The notes: generated by a model not told the origin, from the sequence alone. 64,000 bases of DNA from Pseudomonas fluorescens (GCA_902825215.1 LR782234.1:5659001-5723000); one strand, 5' to 3'; positions 26,517 to 36,431 are shown, counted from the first letter of the stretch. Made by a program: numbers and translations.

Positions 26517-27374
26517 CTAAAGAACAACGGTTCTGTTGGCATTGAGAAACACTCTGCGCTCAATGTGATACCCCACCGCCCGCGCCAGCGTCAGGCCTTC
26601 GATATCGCGCCCCTTGGCAATCAGGTCCTCGGGATAATGACTGTGATCCACCGCCTCGACGCCCTGGGCAATGATCGGCCCTTCATCCAGATCGTTGTTG
26701 ATGTAATGCGCCGTCGCGCCAACCAGCTTCACGCCTTTGTTGTAGGCCTGGTGATACGGCTTGGCGCCCTTGAAGCCCGGCAGCAGCGAGTGGTGAATGT
26801 TGATCGCCTTGCCATCGAGCTTGCGGCACAGCTCCGGCGACAGCACTTGCATGTAGCGGGCGAGGATCACCAGTTCGGCGCCGGACTCTTCGATCACCTG
26901 CCAGACCTGCCGCTCCTGCGCCGGTTTGTCGTTGGGGTCGAGGGGGAAATGGTAGTAGGGAATCTGGTGCCAGTCGGCCAACGGCTTGAGATCCGGATGG
27001 TTGGACACCACAGCGGCGACGTCCATCGATAACTGGCCGATGCGCTGGCGGTAGAGCAAGTCGTTGAGGCAGTGATCGGCCTTGGACACCATGATCACCA
27101 CTTTCGGCCGGTAGTTCGGCGCGGTCAGCTCGAACAGCATGCCAAAAGCCTGCCCGCGTTCGGCGAGGCCGGCGCGGAAGGATTGTTCGTCGAAGCCGTC
27201 GGGCTGGCGGAATTCCACGCGAATGAAAAAGCGCCCCGAGAGGCGGTCATCGAATGAATGGTGCTCAGTGACGTAGCAGCCCTGCTCGAACAGAAAACGC
27301 GTCACCGCGTCCACGGTGCCGAGGACGCTGGGGCAGTCGGCGGTCAGAATCCATGTGTCTGGGGCACGGCTCAT
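26517..27374 (-). CDS. purU: formyltetrahydrofolate deformylase
   Basis: 285 residues: an N-terminal ACT domain (~5-80, DTWILTADCPSVLGTVDAVT) and a formyltransferase-like hydrolase domain (~85-285) with HHSLLPGFKGAKPYHQA and the catalytic-region GATAHYINNDLDEGPII. It hydrolyses 10-formyl-THF to formate and THF, restoring free folate when sarcosine demethylation loads the C1 pool. ATG at 27374 gives the family N-terminus; upstream codons lie in a type-C repeat. It is the paralogue carried in the sox cluster, between soxG and fdhA. Confidence 0.96.
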   Translation of the reverse strand: MSRAPDTWILTADCPSVLGTVDAVTRFLFEQGCYVTEHHSFDDRLSGRFFIRVEFRQPDGFDEQSFRAGLAERGQAFGMLFELTAPNYRPKVVIMVSKADHCLNDLLYRQRIGQLSMDVAAVVSNHPDLKPLADWHQIPYYHFPLDPNDKPAQERQVWQVIEESGAELVILARYMQVLSPELCRKLDGKAINIHHSLLPGFKGAKPYHQAYNKGVKLVGATAHYINNDLDEGPIIAQGVEAVDHSHYPEDLIAKGRDIEGLTLARAVGYHIERRVFLNANRTVVL

Positions 27375-27386
27375 GTTTTTTCCTCT

Positions 27387-27494
27387 GATCGTTCCCACGC
27401 TCTGCCTGGGAATGCCGCCATGGACGCTCTGCGTCCGCTCTTGGGACGCGGAGCGTCCCGGGATGCATTCCCACGCGGAACGTGGGAACGATCA
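27387..27494. repeat. long palindromic repeat, type C
   Basis: Bounded by GATCGTTCCCACGC and GTGGGAACGATC, directly upstream of purU, between soxG and purU. Confidence 0.9.
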
Positions 27495-27527
27495 TCCAAC
27501 TCAGGTCGAAAACAACACAAATCGGCT

Positions 27528-27572
27528 CCCTTTCCCCCTCTCCCCCTGGGGGAGAGGGCTGGGGTGAGGGGG
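27528..27572. repeat. type D repeat (CTCTCCCCCTGGGGGAGAG)
   Basis: Palindrome CCCTCTCCCCC/GGGGGAGAGGG followed by CTGGGGTGAGGGG; immediately after the soxG stop. Other copies at 36432, 36578, 51610 and 62892. Confidence 0.85.
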
Positions 27573-27585
27573 TGGCTTTTGACCT

Positions 27586-28218
27586 TCAGGCCTGAACGCT
27601 AAGGCCGTACTCAGCCGAAGCATCCTGCAACCACAACCACCAGTAATCCGAGAAGCTGCGACGGATCAGCAACTCCCAGGTGTCTTCAGCCGTGTGGCGA
27701 ATCATCAACTGCGACTTGGCGAACACCGTGCCCACCGCTTTGCCGACCGGGAAGTTGTTCGGGTGCACGTCGTAGCTGGTCGATTTCATCAGCACCTGAC
27801 GCACGTTCGGCCCGCTCAATTCGAGAAGCTGCTGGCCGCCGCTGACGTTGACGATTGCGATGTGCAGATCGCCCAGCGCTTCGCGCAGTTGCTGCTCGGC
27901 GGCGAATTCTTCACCGCTGGGCACGATCAGCAGCCACTCGTCCGGGCCCATCCATTGCAGGCTGGTTTCACCTTTGACGACGACGCTGAGGGCGCCGGGC
28001 AATTCAATGCCCAGCGCCTTGTGCACACCGGCGGCGAAGGCGGCATCGTGGCCATCGCCACGAAGGGTCAGGTGGCCGAGGAGTTTCTTTTCCCGCACGA
28101 TCACGCCGGCGTTCTTGCGGCCCTTGCCGACCAGGCTGGCGAGGTCGGCATGGTGCAGCGACGACTCGGCGCGGGCGCCGGTGGTCGGACGTTGTTGGTA
28201 CACATTGGCTGTGGTCAT
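27586..28218 (-). CDS. soxG: sarcosine oxidase gamma subunit
   Basis: 210 residues, ATG at 28218 (MTTANVYQQRPTTGARAESSL) behind AGGTGC; upstream in-frame codons run into a REP pair. The GMGPDEWLLIVP-like block (QWMGPDEWLLIVPSGEEF) and DVHPNNFPVGKAVGTVFAKS are SoxG hallmarks. It is the small stabilising subunit of heterotetrameric sarcosine oxidase, which converts sarcosine + O2 + THF to glycine, methylene-THF and H2O2. It follows soxA on the same strand after a 142-bp gap with a REP pair. Confidence 0.95.
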   Translation of the reverse strand: MTTANVYQQRPTTGARAESSLHHADLASLVGKGRKNAGVIVREKKLLGHLTLRGDGHDAAFAAGVHKALGIELPGALSVVVKGETSLQWMGPDEWLLIVPSGEEFAAEQQLREALGDLHIAIVNVSGGQQLLELSGPNVRQVLMKSTSYDVHPNNFPVGKAVGTVFAKSQLMIRHTAEDTWELLIRRSFSDYWWLWLQDASAEYGLSVQA

Positions 28219-28267
28219 AAAGCACCTTCTGAATTCTGTTGGTTCCTGTGGTGGCTGTGCCGCCGCC

Positions 28268-28331
28268 TTCGCGAGCAGGCTCGCTCCCACAGGGGAACGC
28301 GATCGAATGTGGGAGCGAGCCTGCTCGCGAA
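28268..28331. repeat. REP pair, type A
   Basis: Inverted pair in the soxA-soxG gap. Confidence 0.9.
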
Positions 28332-28360
28332 TAGTCGCCCGCACACCGCTCCCGAGGTTG

Positions 28361-31300
28361 TCAGATGTTCTGCCGCTCACCCTTCGGATCGAAGAACACC
28401 GAAGAAACGATTTCCGCCTCGATCACGCTGCCATCGGCCAGCGGTGCGAACACCCGCTCACCCATGCGCTTGAGACCGCCCTTGACCACACCCATGGCAA
28501 ACGAATAACCCAGGGAGTTGTGCGCGTAGCTGGAAGTCACGTGGCCGACCATGCTCATCGGGATCGCCTGCTTGGTGTTGAACACCAGCTGCGCACCTTC
28601 CGGCAGCCATTTCGTTGGGTCGATCGGTTTGAGGCCGACCAGTTGCTTGCGCTGATCACGCACGCAATCTTCACGGTTCATGCCGCGCTGGCCGATCCAC
28701 GAGAACGGTTTGGTGCGGCCGACGCACCAGCCCATGTTCAGGTCGTCCGGGGTCATCGAGCCGTCGGTGTCCTGACCGACGATGATGAAACCCTTCTCGG
28801 CGCGCAGCACGTGCATGGTTTCAGTGCCGTACGGGGTCAGGTTGTACTGCTTGCCGGCCTCGACGATTTTCTCCAGCACGCCCATCGCATAGTCGGCCTG
28901 GACGTTGACTTCGTACGACAGCTCACCGGTGAACGAGATGCGGAACACCCGCGCCGGCACCTCACCCACCAGACCTTCTTTCCAGGTCATGAACGGGAAC
29001 GCTTCGTTGCTCAGATCGATGTCGGTCACGGCACTGAGCAGCTTGCGGCTGTTCGGCCCGGACAGGGTCATGGTCGCCCAGTGGTCGGTGACCGAGGTGA
29101 AGTACACCTTCATCTCTGGCCATTCAGTCTGGTGGTACAACTCCAGCCACTGCAGCACGCGGGCAGCGCCGCCGGTGGTGGTGGTCATGACGAAATGGTT
29201 GTCGGCCAGACACGCCGTGACACCGTCGTCGAAGACCATGCCGTCTTCCTTGCACATCAAACCGTAACGCGCCTTGCCCACGTCGAGCTTGGTCCAGGCG
29301 TTGGTGTACACGCGGTTGAGGAACTCGCGGGCATCCGGGCCTTGAATGTCGATCTTGCCGAGGGTCGAGGCATCGAGCAGGCCGACGCTGTCGCGCACGG
29401 CTTTGCATTCGCGCTTGACCGCGGCGTGCAGGTCTTCGCCGTTTTTCGGGAAGTACCATGGACGCTTCCACTGCCCGACGTCTTCAAACTCGGCGCCGTT
29501 CTTCACATGCCAGGCATGCAGCGCGGTGTAGCGCACCGGTTCAAAAATGTGCCCACAGTGACGACCGGCCACGGCGCCGAAGGTCACCGGCGTGTAGTTC
29601 GGGCGGAACATGGTGGTGCCCATCTGCGGGATGCTCACGTTCAAGGAGCGCGCCGCAATCGCCAGACCGTTGACGTTGCCGAGCTTGCCCTGATCGGTGC
29701 CGAAGCCCAGCGCGGTATAGCGCTTGACGTGCTCGACCGACTCGAAGCCTTCACGGGTCGCCAGTTCGATGCCACCAGCGGTGACGTCGTTCTGCAGATC
29801 GACGAATTGCTTCGGCGCCCGTGCCGAGTTCTTCTCGTGGGGCACCTGGAACAGCGCCAGCGTCGGTTCTTCGACGCGGCTCAAGGCTTTCGGCAGTACG
29901 CCTTCGACAGTCTGGAAACCGGCTTCAGCGGCAGCGCGCACGCCACCCTCGAAACCGTCAGCCAGAGAATCCCCCAGCGCATAAACACCGTTGACGCCGC
30001 CGACGCACACGCGTTTCTGCGGTGCCTCACCCGGTACGAAACCGAGGATGTCTTCACGCCAGATCGGCTTGCCACCCAGGTGCGACGCCAGGTGCACCAC
30101 CGGGCTGTAACCACCGGAGCTGGCGACCAGATCGCAGTCGAGCCATTCGCCCGGGCTGGTCACGGCGTGTGCTTTCACATCGATCGCCGCAACGCGGGCA
30201 GCGGTCACGCGTTTGCTGCCACGCACTTCGATCACCGCACTGCCGGTCAGGATGCGAATGCCTTTGGCACGCGCCTCTTCGACCAGTGCCCCGCGCGGAT
30301 TGCTCCGGGCATCGGCGATCGCGACCACTTGCAGACTCGCATCGAGCCAGTCCAGTGCGACGCGATAGGCGTGATCGTTGTTGGTGCTGAGGACAAGTTT
30401 CTTGCCCGGCGCCACGCCATAGCGACGTACGTAAGTCGACACCGCACCAGCGAGCATGTTGCCCGGCACGTCGTTGTTGCCGTAAACCAGCGGACGCTCG
30501 CAAGCACCGGTCGCCAGCACCACACGCTTGGCGCGCACACGGTGAATGCGCTGGCGCACCTGACCGATCGGCGCGCGGTCACCGAGGTGATCGGTGAGGC
30601 GTTCGTGAATGGTCAGGAAGTTGTGGTCGTGGTAACCGTTGACGGTGGCGCGCGGCAACAGCAGCACGTCCGGGGTGTTCTTCAGTTCGGCGAGGACGCT
30701 CGCGACCCATTCCATCGCTGGTTTGCCATCAAGGCTTTCGCGCGAGTCGAGCAGGCTGCCACCGAACTCTTCCTGCTCATCGGCCAGAATCACCCGGGCA
30801 CCGCTGCGCGCAACGGCCAGGGCTGCGGCGAGACCGGCCGGGCCAGCGCCGACGATCAGCACGTCGCAGTGCTGGTTCATGTAGTCGTAGGTGTCCGGAT
30901 CGTTCTCGGTCGGCGAACGGCCAAGACCAGCGGCCTTACGAATGTACTTCTCGTAAGTCATCCAGAACGATTGCGGGTACATGAAGGTTTTGTAGTAGAA
31001 ACCCGGCGGCATCAGCTTGCCGCCGACCTTGCCGAGAATGCCCATCATGTCGTTGTTGACGCTCGGCCAGCCGTTGGTGCTGGTCGCGACCAGACCTTGG
31101 TACAACGCCTGTTGCGTGGCGCGCACGTTGGGAATCTGCGTGGCTTCGGTGGCACCGATCTGCAGAATCGCGTTCGGCTCTTCGGCACCGGCGGCGAAGA
31201 TGCCGCGTGGACGCGAGTACTTGAAGCTGCGGCCGATGATGTCGACGCCGTTGGCAATCAGCGCAGCGGCCAAGGTGTCACCCTCGAAACCTTTGTAGGT

Positions 31301-31378
31301 CTGGCCGTTGAAGGTAAAGCTCAGCACTTTGTTGCGGTCGATCCGTCCACCGTTGGACAGGCGATTGGTCTGGCTCAT
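28361..31378 (-). CDS. soxA: sarcosine oxidase alpha subunit
   Basis: 1005 residues, typical length. N-terminal 2Fe-2S-ferredoxin-like part (FTFNGQTYKGFEGDTLAAAL), a NAD-binding Rossmann domain (CDVLIVGAGPAGLAAALAVARSGA, split here) and a C-terminal aminomethyltransferase (GcvT-like) THF-binding domain (LLDASTLGKIDIQGPDAREFLNRVYTN region). Binds NAD and, with SoxB, FMN/FAD; passes the methyl carbon to THF. The true start is the ATG at 31378, which overlaps the soxD stop (TCAT on the plus strand); a longer upstream frame is a shadow of soxD. Confidence 0.98.
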   Translation of the reverse strand: MSQTNRLSNGGRIDRNKVLSFTFNGQTYKGFEGDTLAAALIANGVDIIGRSFKYSRPRGIFAAGAEEPNAILQIGATEATQIPNVRATQQALYQGLVATSTNGWPSVNNDMMGILGKVGGKLMPPGFYYKTFMYPQSFWMTYEKYIRKAAGLGRSPTENDPDTYDYMNQHCDVLIVGAGPAGLAAALAVARSGARVILADEQEEFGGSLLDSRESLDGKPAMEWVASVLAELKNTPDVLLLPRATVNGYHDHNFLTIHERLTDHLGDRAPIGQVRQRIHRVRAKRVVLATGACERPLVYGNNDVPGNMLAGAVSTYVRRYGVAPGKKLVLSTNNDHAYRVALDWLDASLQVVAIADARSNPRGALVEEARAKGIRILTGSAVIEVRGSKRVTAARVAAIDVKAHAVTSPGEWLDCDLVASSGGYSPVVHLASHLGGKPIWREDILGFVPGEAPQKRVCVGGVNGVYALGDSLADGFEGGVRAAAEAGFQTVEGVLPKALSRVEEPTLALFQVPHEKNSARAPKQFVDLQNDVTAGGIELATREGFESVEHVKRYTALGFGTDQGKLGNVNGLAIAARSLNVSIPQMGTTMFRPNYTPVTFGAVAGRHCGHIFEPVRYTALHAWHVKNGAEFEDVGQWKRPWYFPKNGEDLHAAVKRECKAVRDSVGLLDASTLGKIDIQGPDAREFLNRVYTNAWTKLDVGKARYGLMCKEDGMVFDDGVTACLADNHFVMTTTTGGAARVLQWLELYHQTEWPEMKVYFTSVTDHWATMTLSGPNSRKLLSAVTDIDLSNEAFPFMTWKEGLVGEVPARVFRISFTGELSYEVNVQADYAMGVLEKIVEAGKQYNLTPYGTETMHVLRAEKGFIIVGQDTDGSMTPDDLNMGWCVGRTKPFSWIGQRGMNREDCVRDQRKQLVGLKPIDPTKWLPEGAQLVFNTKQAIPMSMVGHVTSSYAHNSLGYSFAMGVVKGGLKRMGERVFAPLADGSVIEAEIVSSVFFDPKGERQNI

Positions 31379-31704
31379 ACCTTCTCTCCCAGCGCCGTCG
31401 TGGCGGTTTTCGCAGTGCCAGCCTTGTCGGTGAATTGTGGTTTCTCGCCGATCTTGTAGCTTTCGAGAATCTCGTAGGTCACGGTGTCGCGGGTGACGTT
31501 GAAGTACTGCCGGCAACCGGCGACGTGGTCCCACAGCTCGTGGTGCAGACCGCGCGGGTTATCGCGGAAGAACATGTAGTCGCCCCACTCCTCGTCGGTG
31601 CAGGCGTTCGGGTCCAGTGGGCGCGGGATGTGCGCCTGGCCGGATGCGTGGAATTCCTCTTCGGAGCGCAGCTCAAAGCAGTGAGGACAGAAGATATGCA
31701 ACAT
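31375..31704 (-). CDS. soxD: sarcosine oxidase delta subunit
   Basis: 109 residues. Zinc-binding ligands are visible: CPHC at residues 6-9 and the HELWDHVAGC stretch (His and Cys) further on. Structural zinc subunit of the heterotetramer. Stop overlaps the soxA start; 14 bp after soxB stop. Confidence 0.97.
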   Translation of the reverse strand: MLHIFCPHCFELRSEEEFHASGQAHIPRPLDPNACTDEEWGDYMFFRDNPRGLHHELWDHVAGCRQYFNVTRDTVTYEILESYKIGEKPQFTDKAGTAKTATTALGEKV

Positions 31705-31718
31705 GGGGATTTCTCCTG

Positions 31719-32969
31719 TTAGTGGGCAACCGCAGCAGCGCCGTGTTCATCGATCAACGCACCGTTGTGGAAACGGTCGATGGAGAAAGGTGCGGCCAAC
31801 GGGTGCATTTCACCCTTGGCCAGACTCGCGGCAAACACGTTGCCCGAGCCGGGAGTGGCCTTGAAGCCACCGGTGCCCCAACCGCAGTTGAAGAACATGT
31901 TCGGTACCGGGGTTTTCGAAATGATCGGGCAGGCGTCCGGGGTGGTGTCGACGATGCCGCCCCACTGGCGGTTCATGCGCACGCGGGACAACACCGGGAA
32001 CATCTCGACGATCGCTTGCACGGTGTGTTCGATCACCGGGTACGAACCACGCTGGCCGTAACCGTTGTAGCCGTCGATACCGGCGCCGATCACCAGGTCG
32101 CCCTTGTCGGACTGGCTGATGTAACCGTGCACGGCGTTGGACATGATCACGCTGTCGATAATCGGCTTGATCGGCTCGGACACCAGCGCTTGCAGCGGGT
32201 GGGATTCGATCGGCAGACGGAAACCGGCGAGCTTGGCCATGTGCCCGGAGTTACCGGCAGTGACCACGCCGACGCGCTTGGCGCCGATGAAGCCCTTGTT
32301 GGTTTCGACGCCGATGCACACGCCGTTTTCCTTGCGAAAACCGATCACTTCGGTCTGCTGGATCAGGTCCACGCCCAAGGCATCGGCGGCACGGGCAAAG
32401 CCCCAGGCCACGGCATCGTGACGGGCGACGCCGCCGCGACGCTGCACGGTGGCGCCCATCACTGGGTAACGGGTGTTCTTCGAGCAGTCGAGGTACGGAA
32501 TCTCGTCTGCGACTTGCTTGGCGTTGAGCAGTTCGCCGTCGACGCCGTTGAGGCGGTTGGCGCTGACCCGACGCTCGGAATCACGGATGTCCTGCAGGGT
32601 GTGGCACAGGTTGTAGACGCCACGCTGGGAGAACATCACGTTGTAATTGAGGTCCTGCGACAGGCCTTCCCACAGTTTCATCGCGTGTTCGTAGAGGTGC
32701 GCCGACTCGTCCCACAGGTAGTTGGAGCGGACGATGGTGGTGTTGCGCGCGGTGTTACCGCCGCCCAGCCAGCCCTTCTCGACCACCGCGACGTTGGTGA
32801 TGCCGTGTTCTTTCGCCAGGTAGTAGGCAGTCGCCAGACCGTGCCCGCCACCGCCGACGATGACCACGTCATAGACCTTTTTCGGCGTGGGCGTGCGCCA
32901 CATGCGCTGCCAGTTTTCGTGGTGGCTGAGCGAGTGTTTGAAGAGGCCGAAGCCCGAATAGCGTTGCAT
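31719..32969 (-). CDS. soxB: sarcosine oxidase beta subunit
   Basis: 416 residues with the FAD-binding GxGxxG block VVIVGGGGHGLATAYYLAKE near residue 33. It holds the active site where sarcosine is oxidised. Two ATGs are possible (32975 and 32969); the second is preferred because the CTGGAG site is nine bases before it but only three from the first, and it matches the family start MQRYSGFGLFKHSL. First sox gene after glyA (20-bp gap): operon glyA-soxB-soxD-soxA-soxG. Confidence 0.97.
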   Translation of the reverse strand: MQRYSGFGLFKHSLSHHENWQRMWRTPTPKKVYDVVIVGGGGHGLATAYYLAKEHGITNVAVVEKGWLGGGNTARNTTIVRSNYLWDESAHLYEHAMKLWEGLSQDLNYNVMFSQRGVYNLCHTLQDIRDSERRVSANRLNGVDGELLNAKQVADEIPYLDCSKNTRYPVMGATVQRRGGVARHDAVAWGFARAADALGVDLIQQTEVIGFRKENGVCIGVETNKGFIGAKRVGVVTAGNSGHMAKLAGFRLPIESHPLQALVSEPIKPIIDSVIMSNAVHGYISQSDKGDLVIGAGIDGYNGYGQRGSYPVIEHTVQAIVEMFPVLSRVRMNRQWGGIVDTTPDACPIISKTPVPNMFFNCGWGTGGFKATPGSGNVFAASLAKGEMHPLAAPFSIDRFHNGALIDEHGAAAVAH

Positions 32970-32989
32970 AGTCATTTACTCCAGAACGC

Positions 32990-34243
32990 TCAGCGATAAA
33001 CCGGGAAGTCTGCGCACAGGGCCGACACCTGTTGGGCGACATTGGCCTCGACATCGGCGTCACCGAGGTTGTCGAGGATGTCGCAGATCCAGCCGGCGAG
33101 GGTTTCGCACTGGCTGACCTTGAAGCCACGGGTGGTCACCGCCGGGGTACCGATGCGCAGGCCCGAGGTCACGAACGGCGACTGCGGGTCGTTCGGCACG
33201 GCGTTCTTGTTCACGGTGATGTGGGCACGGCCGAGGGCGGCATCGGCGTCCTTGCCGGTCAGGCCCTGACGGATCAGGCTGACCAGGAACAGATGGTTAT
33301 CGGTGCCGCCGGACACTACATCGTAGCCACGTTTGATGAACACGCTGGCCATCGCCTGAGCGTTGTCGATCACTTGTTGCTGATAGGCCTTGAAGCCTGG
33401 CTCCAGCGCTTCCTTGAAGCACACCGCCTTACCGGCGATGACGTGCATCAGCGGGCCGCCCTGGGCGCCGGGGAACACTGCAGCGTTGAGCTTCTTTTCG
33501 ATCTCTTCGTTGGACTTGGCCAGAATCAGCCCGCCACGCGGACCGCGCAGGGTTTTGTGGGTGGTGGTGGTCACCACGTCAGCGTACGGCAGCGGGTTCG
33601 GGTACAAACCGGCGGCGACCAGACCGGCAACGTGGGCCATGTCGACGAACAGCAGCGCACCGACCTTGTCGGCGATCTGGCGGAAGCGCGGGAAGTCCAG
33701 AGTCTTCGAGTAAGCGGAGAAACCGGCGACGATCATTTTCGGTTTGCACTCAACGGCCAGACGCTCGACTTCGTCGTAATCGATCAGCCCGGTGTCGGTG
33801 TTGATGCCGTACTGCACGGCGTTGTAGAGCTTGCCCGAGGACGACACTTTTGCGCCGTGAGTCAGGTGACCGCCGTGGGCCAGGCTCATGCCGAGGATGG
33901 TGTCGCCCGGCTGGATCAGCGCCAGGTACACCGCGCTGTTGGCCGACGAACCGGAGTGCGGCTGGACGTTGGCGTAATCGGCGCCGAACAGTTGCTTGGC
34001 GCGTTCGATCGCCAGCGCTTCAACTTTATCGACGTGCTCGCAGCCGCCGTAGTAGCGCTTGCCCGGATAGCCTTCAGCATATTTGTTGGTCAGGCCACTG
34101 CCTTGCGCCTGCATGACGCGCTTGCTGGTGTAGTTTTCCGACGCGATCAGCTCGATGTGATCTTCCTGACGTTGCTCCTCGGCATTCATCGCCGCCAGCA
34201 GTGCATCGTCGTAACCCTGGATCTGGTCTTGCTTGCTGAACAT
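32990..34243 (-). CDS. glyA: serine hydroxymethyltransferase
   Basis: 417 residues. PLP enzyme: the PLP-Lys block VVTTTTHKTLRGPRGG is complete, and EQRQEDHIELIASENYTS and YAEGYPGKRYYGG near the N-terminus are typical. It converts glycine + methylene-THF to serine + THF, taking up both the glycine and the C1 unit made by sarcosine oxidase. ATG at 34243 gives the canonical start MFSKQDQIQGYDDAL. First gene of the minus-strand sarcosine operon; this is the catabolic paralogue, and another glyA is expected elsewhere in the genome. Confidence 0.97.
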   Translation of the reverse strand: MFSKQDQIQGYDDALLAAMNAEEQRQEDHIELIASENYTSKRVMQAQGSGLTNKYAEGYPGKRYYGGCEHVDKVEALAIERAKQLFGADYANVQPHSGSSANSAVYLALIQPGDTILGMSLAHGGHLTHGAKVSSSGKLYNAVQYGINTDTGLIDYDEVERLAVECKPKMIVAGFSAYSKTLDFPRFRQIADKVGALLFVDMAHVAGLVAAGLYPNPLPYADVVTTTTHKTLRGPRGGLILAKSNEEIEKKLNAAVFPGAQGGPLMHVIAGKAVCFKEALEPGFKAYQQQVIDNAQAMASVFIKRGYDVVSGGTDNHLFLVSLIRQGLTGKDADAALGRAHITVNKNAVPNDPQSPFVTSGLRIGTPAVTTRGFKVSQCETLAGWICDILDNLGDADVEANVAQQVSALCADFPVYR

Positions 34244-34434
34244 CGCGTCTCTCCCAGCGGCATCTGTGCGCCATTCGTCTCGGTAAGGCACCGGCAATCG
34301 CAGCGGTGCCCTTTGATGCGATGGTATGACCGGCACAGACAGCTCAAATGCCTGCGCGCGCCACGCAAAGGTGCGTTTACGACATGGCCGGAAATGCGTT
34401 TTCCAGACTCGATCTCGAAAACACTGGAGAACCC

Positions 34435-34524
34435 TGTGGGAGCTGGCTTGCCAGCGATGGAGGTGTCATATCCGGCATTGATGGCGGCTGACCCACAGCT
34501 ATCGCTGGCAAGCCAGCTCCCACA
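34435..34524. repeat. REP pair, type B
   Basis: Inverted pair upstream of glyA, ending four bases before the stop of the TraX-like gene. Confidence 0.9.
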
Positions 34525-34527
34525 GGG

Positions 34528-35238
34528 TTAAGCGGTGATTTGACGGATGAGTTGCAGCAGGAGGAAATGTGCTGGATACAGCGCATACGCCCACCGGCGC
34601 ATCGGTGGCGGCTGGAGATGTCGCCCGTGTCGCAACAAGAACATTCCCAGCATTGGCGCCAACAAACAGATCGCTAAACCCAGAATCGCCACGCGATTGC
34701 CGAACCGTGCCGATTCGAGCAACACCTGCCATTGATTCGCAGCGAGACAGATCAGGCCCGGCAGCAGACTGAAATACCACGGGCGACGAAACACCCACAG
34801 CAGCGCCACGGGCAGCAGAACGCCGAAAAAACCGAACATCAGTCGTTCTGAGAAAGCCGCCGCAGCCACCAGCGCAGCGGCCGCGAGCAATCGTGATAGC
34901 CACGATGAGTCCTGCCAACCGCGCGCCACCAACAACCCCAACGCCAGCGTCGGCATCACGTTCAACGTGTCAGGATCAGGAATGTACAAGCGATACGGAA
35001 TTTCACTGACGGCGCTGAACAGCACCAACCAGCCCAGATAGCGCCACTCCATTTTCCGCGAACCATCGCGGGCCAGATTCGCCGCCATCGCCAGGCAAAA
35101 CCACGGAAACGCCAGTCGCCCCGGCACGTATAGCCAATCGGCGGTATAGCCGACATATCGCAGGTGATCGAGGACCATGCTCAATAACGCCAGCCACTTG
35201 AGCAGATCCAGCGCGCCGTCGCGTCGGCTCAGGTGCAT
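34528..35238 (-). CDS. TraX-family acetyltransferase-like membrane protein
   Basis: 236 residues, about eight hydrophobic helices. The opening RDGALDLLKWLALLSMVLDH matches TraX, the F-pilin acetylase family, many chromosomal members of which have no known substrate. ATG at 35238 (MHLSRRDGALDLL) fits the family; the longer frame lies in the ltaE promoter. It is divergent from ltaE. There is no conjugation system nearby, so a pilin substrate is unlikely; acetylation of another envelope component is a guess. Confidence 0.83.
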   Translation of the reverse strand: MHLSRRDGALDLLKWLALLSMVLDHLRYVGYTADWLYVPGRLAFPWFCLAMAANLARDGSRKMEWRYLGWLVLFSAVSEIPYRLYIPDPDTLNVMPTLALGLLVARGWQDSSWLSRLLAAAALVAAAAFSERLMFGFFGVLLPVALLWVFRRPWYFSLLPGLICLAANQWQVLLESARFGNRVAILGLAICLLAPMLGMFLLRHGRHLQPPPMRRWAYALYPAHFLLLQLIRQITA

Positions 35239-35364
35239 AATCGGCCCATAAACTGATAGTTTTCTGCACCCGACATCGCATGTGCTCCCCGGAAGATCTT
35301 CGGTAAAGTGCGCATCTTCATTGACCACGAGCCTTCACAAGAGTCTCGATTACGGAAGCCGGCC

Positions 35365-36405
35365 ATGACCGACAAGAGCCAACAATTCGCCAGCGACAAC
35401 TATTCCGGTATCTGCCCGGAAGCCTGGGCTGCCATGGAACAGGCCAACCACGGCCACCAGCGCGCCTATGGCGACGATGAATGGACCGCCCGCGCGGCCG
35501 ATCATTTCCGCAACCTGTTTGAAACCGACTGCGAAGTGTTCTTCGCCTTCAATGGCACCGCGGCCAACTCGCTGGCCCTGTCGTCGCTGTGCCAGAGTTA
35601 CCACAGCGTGATCTGCTCGGAAACCGCCCACGTTGAAACCGACGAATGCGGCGCCCCGGAATTTTTCTCCAACGGTTCGAAACTGCTGATCGCCGGCACC
35701 GAAAACGGCAAGATCACCCCGCAGTCGATCCGCGAAGTCGCGCTCAAGCGCCAGGACATCCACTACCCGAAACCGCGCGTGGTCACCCTGACCCAGGCCA
35801 CCGAAGTCGGCAGCGTCTATACCCCGGAAGAAGTCCGCGCGATCAGCGCCACCTGCAAGGAGCTGGGCCTGCACCTGCACATGGACGGTGCGCGTTTCTC
35901 CAACGCGTGCGCGTTCCTCGGCTGCTCGCCGGCGGATCTGACCTGGAAGGCCGGCGTCGATGTGCTGTGCTTCGGCGGCACGAAAAACGGCATGGCGGTG
36001 GGCGAGGCGATTCTGTTCTTCAACCACAAACTGGCCGAAGACTTCGATTACCGCTGCAAACAGGCCGGGCAACTGGCGTCGAAAATGCGCTTCCTGTCGG
36101 CACCCTGGGTCGGCATTCTGGAAAACGGCGCCTGGCTCAAATACGCCCGCCACGCCAACCACTGCGCGCAACTGCTGGCCGAGCTGGTCAGCGACATTCC
36201 CGGCGTCGAGCTGATGTTCCCGGTCCAGGCCAACGGCGTGTTCCTGCAACTGTCGGAACCGGCCATCGCCGCGCTGACTGCGAAGAACTGGCGCTTCTAC
36301 ACCTTCATCGGCAAAGGCGGCGCACGTTTCATGTGCTCCTGGGACACCGAAGAAGAACGCGTGCGCGAACTGGCGCGTGACATCCGCGAAGTCATGTCGG
36401 CCTGA
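35365..36405 (+). CDS. ltaE: low-specificity L-threonine aldolase
   Basis: 346 residues. PLP fold-type I: LHLHMDGARFSNA binds the cofactor and DVLCFGGTKNGMAVGE carries the PLP-Lys. Cleaves L-threonine/allo-threonine to glycine and acetaldehyde, or runs backwards, so it sits logically in a glycine pathway cluster. ATG at 35365 begins MTDKSQQFASDNYSGICPEA. In other pseudomonads the gene also lies between the gbc and sox/glyA groups. Convergent with gbcB. Confidence 0.96.
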   Translation: MTDKSQQFASDNYSGICPEAWAAMEQANHGHQRAYGDDEWTARAADHFRNLFETDCEVFFAFNGTAANSLALSSLCQSYHSVICSETAHVETDECGAPEFFSNGSKLLIAGTENGKITPQSIREVALKRQDIHYPKPRVVTLTQATEVGSVYTPEEVRAISATCKELGLHLHMDGARFSNACAFLGCSPADLTWKAGVDVLCFGGTKNGMAVGEAILFFNHKLAEDFDYRCKQAGQLASKMRFLSAPWVGILENGAWLKYARHANHCAQLLAELVSDIPGVELMFPVQANGVFLQLSEPAIAALTAKNWRFYTFIGKGGARFMCSWDTEEERVRELARDIREVMSA

Positions 36406-36431
36406 CTTCAACCCCAACGAAGTCGCAAAGC

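Noticed and set aside
27848..31459. A 1,203-codon plus-strand open frame
   Set aside because: It lies opposite soxG and soxA, has no recognisable domains and is explained by GC-rich codon bias on the other strand.
31379..31534. N-terminal extension of soxA
   Set aside because: The extra codons overlap soxD in another frame; ATG 31378 with soxD stop overlap matches the family.
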